10,876 nucleotides of DNA from Patulibacter sp041648495 (lineage in GTDB: Bacteria > Actinomycetota > Thermoleophilia > Solirubrobacterales > Solirubrobacteraceae), in the NCBI GenBank assembly GCA_041648495.1, contig JBAZOW010000116.1, positions 1 to 10,876 on the forward strand, given 5' to 3'. Below are positions 6,370-10,876 of this stretch, piece after piece (positions within the stretch are counted from its first letter, which is position 1; each line of letters opens with the position of its first letter). A model generated the notes under the pieces. It was not told where the DNA came from. It saw nothing but the letters and a program-made list of their open reading frames with translations, and did not search any database. The translations under genes were made by a program, and so were the position numbers.

Positions 6370-7620
6370 ATGTCCAAGCTCGCCACGCCTGTCGTCATCG
6401 GAGTCTCCGCCGTGCTCGGCGCGGGACTAGCGATCGGCGTCGGGGCGCTCGGCGTCGTCGAGCAGGACGGCACCACGACCACCGTGGTCCAGCAGGCGCC
6501 GCTGGCGAACCCGACGACGGCGCCCGGCGACCGGAGCGACGGCGAGGGGCAGCTGCTGACGGCCCGCGCGATCTACGAGCGCGACGCGCCGGGCGTGGTC
6601 CAGGTCCTGGCCGAGGTCCGGCAGCCCGCCCAGACCCCGTTCGGCGCGCCGCCGCAACAGGGGCAGGGCCAGGGCCAGGCCAGCGGATCCGGGTTCGTGA
6701 TCGACGACAAGGGCACGATCCTCACCAACCACCACGTGATCAACGGGGCCACGAGCGTGCAGGTCGCCTTCGGCAAGGAGAAGACGATCGACGCGAAGAT
6801 CATCGGTCAGGACCCCTCGACCGACATCGCGGTGCTGCGGGTCGATCCGAAGCAGGTCAAGCTGCGGGCGCTGCCGCTCGGCTCGGCCGCGGCCCTGAAG
6901 GTCGGCGACCCGGTCGTCGCGATCGGCAACCCCTTCGGGCTGGACCGGACGCTGACCACCGGCGTGGTGTCCGCCAAGCAGCGCCAGCTGCAGGCGCCCA
7001 ACGGCTGGGCGATCGACAACGTGATCCAGACCGACGCGTCGATCAACCCGGGCAACTCGGGCGGTCCGCTGATCGACGGAGGCGGCCGCGTGGTCGGGAT
7101 CAACAGCCAGATCGCGACGGGCGGCGGGGGCGCGGGCAGCGTCGGAATCGGCTTCGCGGTGCCGATCGACACGGTCAAGAAGATCCTCCCGGACCTCGAG
7201 AAGAACGGCCGGGCCAGCACCCCCTACCTCGGGGTCGTCTCGATCGACGTGCCCGAGAAGGACAGCCTGCCGAGCGAGTTGTCGGTACCGACGGCGAAGG
7301 GTGCCTGGGTCCAGACGGTCACCCCGGGCTCGCCCGCGGCCAAGGCCGGGATCCGCGGCGGCAAGGTCACGCTGGATTCGAGCGACGGCCCGATCCGCTT
7401 CGGCGGCGACGTGATCACCAAGGTCGACGACACCGAGACCCGGACGGCGGCCGACGTCGCCAAGGCGATCGTCGGCAAGAAGGCGGGGGACGAGGTCAAG
7501 GTCGAGCTGCTGCGCGGCAAGGAGCGGAAGACGATCACGGTCAAGCTCGAGCGGCGTCCGGACAGCGCCCAGGGCCAGCAGCAGCCGGGCGGCGGCGCGC
7601 CCGCGCCGGGCACGCCCTAG
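6370..7620 (+). CDS. Membrane-anchored HtrA/DegP-like serine protease with one PDZ domain (family S1C)
   Basis: The 416-residue protein is expected to degrade or process misfolded proteins outside the cytoplasmic membrane. One hydrophobic segment (about 6-30) acts as signal anchor. A low-complexity linker with a Pro/Gln/Gly-rich stretch (about 86-106) leads into the trypsin-like domain (about 107-280). Catalytic residues are H122 in TNHHVI, D152 in STDIAVLR and S230 in GNSGGPL; IGNPFGL (185-191), TTGVVS (196-201) and GIGFAVPI (259-266) are typical of S1C. A PDZ domain follows (about 284-394: YLGV at 286-289, VTPGSPAAKAGIRGG, then GDVITKV) and a Gln/Gly/Pro-rich tail (398-416). One PDZ and an N-terminal anchor resemble DegS and the actinobacterial HtrA/PepD proteins. 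It is separated from trpC by 88 bases and is probably transcribed alone. Its last codons lie within the first copy of the repeat described at 7606-7713. Confidence 0.94.
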   Translation: MSKLATPVVIGVSAVLGAGLAIGVGALGVVEQDGTTTTVVQQAPLANPTTAPGDRSDGEGQLLTARAIYERDAPGVVQVLAEVRQPAQTPFGAPPQQGQGQGQASGSGFVIDDKGTILTNHHVINGATSVQVAFGKEKTIDAKIIGQDPSTDIAVLRVDPKQVKLRALPLGSAAALKVGDPVVAIGNPFGLDRTLTTGVVSAKQRQLQAPNGWAIDNVIQTDASINPGNSGGPLIDGGGRVVGINSQIATGGGGAGSVGIGFAVPIDTVKKILPDLEKNGRASTPYLGVVSIDVPEKDSLPSELSVPTAKGAWVQTVTPGSPAAKAGIRGGKVTLDSSDGPIRFGGDVITKVDDTETRTAADVAKAIVGKKAGDEVKVELLRGKERKTITVKLERRPDSAQGQQQPGGGAPAPGTP

Positions 7621-7713
7621 AACCGGCCCGGGCACGCTCTCACCGGGCACGCCCTAGACCCCGCGGCGCCGCACGTCCTAGACCGCGGCGGGCACGCCCT
7701 AGACCCGCGGCGG
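7606..7713. repeat. Degenerate tandem repeats between two convergent genes
   Basis: The 15-mer CCGGGCACGCCCTAG occurs exactly at 7606-7620 and again at 7643-7657. From 7645 onward three adjoining units of about 20-24 bases (starting near 7645, 7669 and 7690) share the pattern GGGCACGCCCTAGACC followed by GCGGCG, the middle one degenerate. A further partial CACG copy lies at 7633. CTAG, a rare tetranucleotide in many bacterial genomes, appears four times (7617, 7654, 7678, 7699). The first CTAG supplies the htrA-like TAG stop and the last supplies the kdpD stop on the other strand. Internal palindromes (CCGCGG twice, GCGGCGCCGC at 7663-7672) could form hairpins, so the array may act as a two-way terminator. 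Confidence 0.7.
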
Positions 7714-8835
7714 GGCCGGCTCGTCGCGGTCGGCGACGAAACGGACGTCGACCCCGGGGAGCGCGTCGAGCAGGCGGACGGCGAGCGGACGACCGAGCCG
7801 CCGCAGTCCGCGGGCGGGCCGGGGCGCGCCCGCGATCACGTAGCTGACCCGCAGCTCGCGGACGACGCGGGCGGCGGCCACGGTCAGGTCGTCGGCCTCC
7901 TCGATCCGCAGCTCGATCCCGAGTCGCCGCGCCAGGTCGGCGATCGCGTCGATCCGCCGGCGCTCGTCGTCGCCGGGGGCCGGGCCGGGAGCGCGGACGT
8001 GGAGGATCGTCAACGGGGCGTGCAGTCGGCGGGCCGAGCGCCACGCCCGGCGGAGCACGCGCTGCCCGCTCGGGCGCGCCGAGACCAGCACGAGCATCCG
8101 CTCCTGGACCGCGCACGTGGCGTCGCCGGAGCCGGGCCGCCCGGAGTCGACGTCCCCCGGGCGGCAGGGCGGCGGCTGCGAGCGGATCCGCCGCGCCCCG
8201 ACCTCCTCGGCCGCCTGGAGCAGCGCGACCTCGCGCAGCGCGTCGAGCTGCTCGATCCGGAAGAAGTTGTTCAGCGCCGCCGCGATCCGCTCCGGGCCGT
8301 AGATCCGGCCGTCGCGCAACCGGCGCAGCAGGGCCTCCGGCGGCAGGTCGATCACCATCACGTCCTCGGCGTCGACGAGCACCCGGTCGGGGACCGTCTC
8401 GCGCACGCGGACGCCGGTCAGCTCGGCGACCTGGTCGTTGAGCGACTCGAGGTGCTGGACGTTGACGGTCGAGATCACGTCGATCCCGGCGTCGAGCACG
8501 GCCTCGACGTCCTGCCAGCGCTTCTCGTGCTCCAGGCCGGGGGCGTTGGCGTGCGCCAGCTCGTCGATCAGCGCCAGCGCGGGAGCCCGGCGGAGCAGCC
8601 CGGCCAGGTCGAGCTCCTGCTGTGCGACGCCGCCGTGCTCCACGGCGCGGCGGGGCAGGACCTCGAGGTCGCCGATCCGCTCCGCGGTCTCCCGGCGGCC
8701 GTGGGTCTCGACGACCGCCACGATCGCGTCGCGGCCGGCCTCGCGCGCGAGCCGGACGTCCTCGAGGGCCCGGTAGGTCTTGCCGACGCCCGGGGCCATC
8801 CCGAGCAGCACCGTGTGGTGGCCGCGTTCGGTCAT
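7699..8835 (-). CDS. kdpD: Short KdpD: ATP-binding KdpD domain plus USP-like domain, no histidine kinase
   Basis: The 378-residue protein matches only the cytoplasmic N-terminal part of the potassium sensor KdpD. The KdpD domain (about 5-210) has a Walker A motif GMAPGVGKT (12-20), VVETHGR (41-47), the Walker B-like IDELAHAN (90-97), STVNVQHLESLND (122-134), LPPEALLRRL (164-173) and the NNFFR...ALRE segment (189-202). A variable Pro/Gly-rich linker (about 218-243) joins it to a USP-like domain (about 247-368). Full KdpD proteins of about 900 residues continue with four membrane helices, a GAF-like region and the kinase; none is here, and the frame ends cleanly at a stop with no kinase sequence beyond. 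The USP part lacks the SxS...FTAxY pattern linked to c-di-AMP binding in Staphylococcus. Truncated KdpDs of this kind are known from Anabaena. It starts 10 bases after kdpB, so both are probably co-transcribed; a soluble accessory role with the pump is likely. Confidence 0.88.
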   Translation of the reverse strand: MTERGHHTVLLGMAPGVGKTYRALEDVRLAREAGRDAIVAVVETHGRRETAERIGDLEVLPRRAVEHGGVAQQELDLAGLLRRAPALALIDELAHANAPGLEHEKRWQDVEAVLDAGIDVISTVNVQHLESLNDQVAELTGVRVRETVPDRVLVDAEDVMVIDLPPEALLRRLRDGRIYGPERIAAALNNFFRIEQLDALREVALLQAAEEVGARRIRSQPPPCRPGDVDSGRPGSGDATCAVQERMLVLVSARPSGQRVLRRAWRSARRLHAPLTILHVRAPGPAPGDDERRRIDAIADLARRLGIELRIEEADDLTVAAARVVRELRVSYVIAGAPRPARGLRRLGRPLAVRLLDALPGVDVRFVADRDEPAPPRV

Positions 8836-8845
8836 GCCGGCCCGC

Positions 8846-10876
8846 TCACGCGCCGAGCAGCCCGTGGATCACGAGGTCGAGCAGCTTGATCCCGACGAAC
8901 GGGGCGACGATCCCGCCCAGCCCGTAGACGAGCAGGTTGCGGCGCAGCAGCGCGTCGGCGCCGGCGGGGCGATAGCGCACGCCGCGCAGGGCCACGGGGA
9001 TCAGCAGCGGGATCACCAGGGCGTTGAAGACGATCGCCGAGATGATCGCCGACTCCGGGCTGCCGAGGTCCATCACGTTCAGCGCGGCCAGCGGCCCCTC
9101 GTCGGCACCGCCCACCGCGGTCGCGGGAGCGGTCATCCAGACCGTCGCGAAGATCGCCGGGAGGATCGCGAAGTACTTGGCGATGTCGTTGGCGATCGAG
9201 AACGTGGTCAGCGCTCCGCGGGTGATCAGCAGCTGCTTGCCGACCTCGACGATCTCGATCAGCTTCGTCGGGTCGGAGTCGAGGTCGACCATGTTCCCGG
9301 CCTCGCGCGCCGCCTGGGTGCCGCTGCTCATCGCGACGCCGACGTCGGCCTGGGCCAGCGCCGGCGCGTCGTTGGTGCCGTCGCCGGTCATCGCGACCAG
9401 GCGTCCGCCGGCCTGCTGCTCGCGGATCAGCTCGAGCTTGCGTTCCGGGGTCGCCTCGGCCAGCACGTCGTCGACCCCGGCCTCTGCGGCGATCTTCGCC
9501 GCGGTCAGGCGGTTGTCGCCGGTGACCATGATCGTGCGGATGCCCATCGCCCGCAGCCGGTCGAAGCGCTCGCGCATCCCGTCCTTGACCACGTCCTTGA
9601 GGTAGATCACGCCGAGCACCTGCGCGTCGCGCGCGACCGCCAGCGGGGTTCCGCCCTCGGACGCGACGCCGTCCAGCGCGGCACGCAGCTCGGCCGGCGG
9701 CGTCCCGCCCTGCTGCGTCACCCAGCGTTCGATCGCGTCCCCGGCGCCCTTGCGCAGCCGCAGGGGGCGGGCCTCGCCACGACCGCCGAGGTCGACCCCG
9801 GACATCCGCGTCTGGGCGGTGAACGGCACGAACTCGGCGTCGGCCGGATCGCGCGGCCGGTCGTCGGCCGTCACGCGCTGCTCGGCCAGGACCACGATCG
9901 ACCGGCCCTCGGGGGTCTCGTCGGCGAGCGACGCCAGCCGCGCCGCCGCGGCCAGCTCGCCTTCGTCGACGCCGGGCATCGGCAGGAACGCCGTCGCCTG
10001 GCGGTTGCCGAGGGTGATCGTCCCGGTCTTGTCGAGCAGCAGCACGTCGACGTCGCCGGACGCCTCGACCGCGCGGCCCGAGACCGCCAGCACGTTGCGG
10101 CGGACCAGGCGGTCCATGCCGGCGATCCCGATCGCCGAGAGCAGGGCGCCGATCGTCGTCGGGATCAGCGCCACCAGCAGGGCGATCAGCGTCACGGTCG
10201 AGACGGAGGAGCCCGCGAAGTCGACGAACGGCCGCAGCGTGGCGACCACGACCAGGAAGACGATCGAGAGCCCCGAGAGCAGGATCCCGAGCGCGATCTC
10301 GTTCGGGGTCTTGCGGCGGGCGGCGCCCTCGACGAGGGCGATCATCCGGTCGAGGAACGACTGCCCCGGCTCCTGCGTGATCTCGACCAGGATCCGGTCC
10401 GACAGGACGCGGGTGCCGCCGGTGACGGCGCTGCGGTCACCGCCGGCCTCGCGGATCACGGGGGCCGACTCGCCGGTGATCGCCGACTCGTCGACCGAGG
10501 CGATCCCCTCGACCACGGTGCCGTCGCCCGGAATGGTCTGCCCGGCGACCACGACGACGATGTCGCCGGGGCGGAGGTCCGCGGCGGCCCGAGTCGTACC
10601 GTCGGGAAGCGTCGCGAGGGTGTCGGTCCGCATCGCGCGCAGGGCGTCGGCCTGGGCCTTGCCGCGCCCCTCGGCCAGGGCCTCCGCGAGGTTCGCGAAG
10701 ACCACCGTCAGCCACAGCCAGGCGGAGACGACCAGGGCGAACCAGGCCGGCTGGTCGCCGTCGGCGCCGAGCCCGGTGGCCTGGGCGACCCAGATCGCGC
10801 TCGTCACGGCGGCCCCGAGCTCGACGATCAGCATCACCGGGTTGCGGGCCTGGACGCGCGGGTCGAGCTTGCGCAG
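8846..10876 (-). CDS. kdpB: Potassium-transporting P-type ATPase, catalytic subunit KdpB (N-terminus beyond the window)
   Basis: 676 codons are visible and the frame is open at the right edge. The fragment begins LRKLDPRVQARNP, which in E. coli lies about 25 residues in; the offset of S162 and D307 also gives 25 missing residues. KdpB hydrolyses ATP to drive high-affinity K+ uptake through KdpA. Visible: TGES (fragment 134-137, whose Ser is the inhibitory phosphorylation site in E. coli), DKTGTIT with the phosphorylated Asp at fragment residue 282 (bases 10031-10033), the nucleotide-binding KGAGDAI, TGDGTNDAPAL (near 9365-9390), and NDIAKY (near 9174-9191) with the coupling Asp and Lys of the membrane region. 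The hydrophobic C-terminal segments are complete. An ATG at 10834 is internal, not the start. Neighbours: the short kdpD follows after 10 bases; kdpC is absent from its usual place, and kdpA, if present, lies outside the window. Confidence 0.96.
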   Translation of the reverse strand: MRKLDPRVQARNPVMLIVELGAAVTSAIWVAQATGLGADGDQPAWFALVVSAWLWLTVVFANLAEALAEGRGKAQADALRAMRTDTLATLPDGTTRAAADLRPGDIVVVVAGQTIPGDGTVVEGIASVDESAITGESAPVIREAGGDRSAVTGGTRVLSDRILVEITQEPGQSFLDRMIALVEGAARRKTPNEIALGILLSGLSIVFLVVVATLRPFVDFAGSSVSTVTLIALLVALIPTTIGALLSAIGIAGMDRLVRRNVLAVSGRAVEASGDVDVLLLDKTGTITLGNRQATAFLPMPGVDEGELAAAARLASLADETPEGRSIVVLAEQRVTADDRPRDPADAEFVPFTAQTRMSGVDLGGRGEARPLRLRKGAGDAIERWVTQQGGTPPAELRAALDGVASEGGTPLAVARDAQVLGVIYLKDVVKDGMRERFDRLRAMGIRTIMVTGDNRLTAAKIAAEAGVDDVLAEATPERKLELIREQQAGGRLVAMTGDGTNDAPALAQADVGVAMSSGTQAAREAGNMVDLDSDPTKLIEIVEVGKQLLITRGALTTFSIANDIAKYFAILPAIFATVWMTAPATAVGGADEGPLAALNVMDLGSPESAIISAIVFNALVIPLLIPVALRGVRYRPAGADALLRRNLLVYGLGGIVAPFVGIKLLDLVIHGLLGA

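Noticed and set aside
5500..7600. Long reverse-strand open frames under trpC and the protease gene
   Set aside because: They are shadows of strongly supported genes; their translations are low-complexity Arg/Asp/Val sequence without motifs.
10832..10837. GTG/ATG at 10837 and 10834 as the kdpB start
   Set aside because: The frame continues upstream as LRKLDPRVQARNP, a conserved KdpB segment, so the real start is beyond the window.

Overview
The window is one continuous piece of a very GC-rich chromosome (coding sequence is visibly above 70% G+C). GTG as well as ATG starts, genes with no Shine-Dalgarno sequence, unfused trpE and trpG, and the family variants seen in TrpD and TrpC all point to an actinobacterium. 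Class Thermoleophilia (Solirubrobacterales-like) is my best guess, from protein flavour only. No rRNA, tRNA, CRISPR array, phage gene or insertion sequence is visible. Eight of the nine genes are recognisable housekeeping or envelope functions, and almost all of the window is coding.

Layout. Positions 1-444 (minus) hold the N-terminal part of an unrecognised lipoprotein running off the left edge. A 144-base, relatively AT-rich divergent spacer with AAAC/GTTT dyads separates it from hisIE (589-1269, plus), a fused enzyme for two histidine-biosynthesis steps. hisIE converges, with only 4 bases between stop codons, on a membrane-anchored polysaccharide deacetylase (1274-2161, minus). A 96-base divergent spacer leads into trpE-trpG-trpD-trpC (2258-6281, plus), which carries the steps from chorismate to anthranilate, then the phosphoribosyl transfer, then indole-3-glycerol phosphate synthase. 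trpF, trpB and trpA do not follow. After a GC-rich hairpin comes a membrane-anchored HtrA/DegP-type trypsin-like protease with one PDZ domain (6370-7620, plus). It converges on a kdp locus on the minus strand, and the short gap is filled by degenerate tandem repeats whose CTAG cores supply the stop codons of both genes.

The kdp locus reads, in its own direction, kdpB (cut by the right edge; 676 codons visible) then, 10 bases later, a short KdpD. That protein has only the ATP-binding KdpD domain and a USP-like domain, with no membrane segments and no histidine kinase. kdpC is not between them and kdpE does not follow, so potassium-uptake control here cannot be the textbook KdpD/KdpE phosphorelay unless the missing parts lie elsewhere.

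How the genes fit together: hisIE and trpEGDC form a his/trp neighbourhood linked by PRPP chemistry. The lipoprotein, deacetylase and HtrA protease are envelope functions, and the kdp genes encode the ATP-driven K+ pump and a modified sensor. I do not see a convincing undescribed multi-gene system. The best leads are the Kdp rearrangement and kinase-less KdpD, the repeat array at 7606-7713, the altered TrpD PRPP loop, and the dyads and hairpin in the his/trp spacers.
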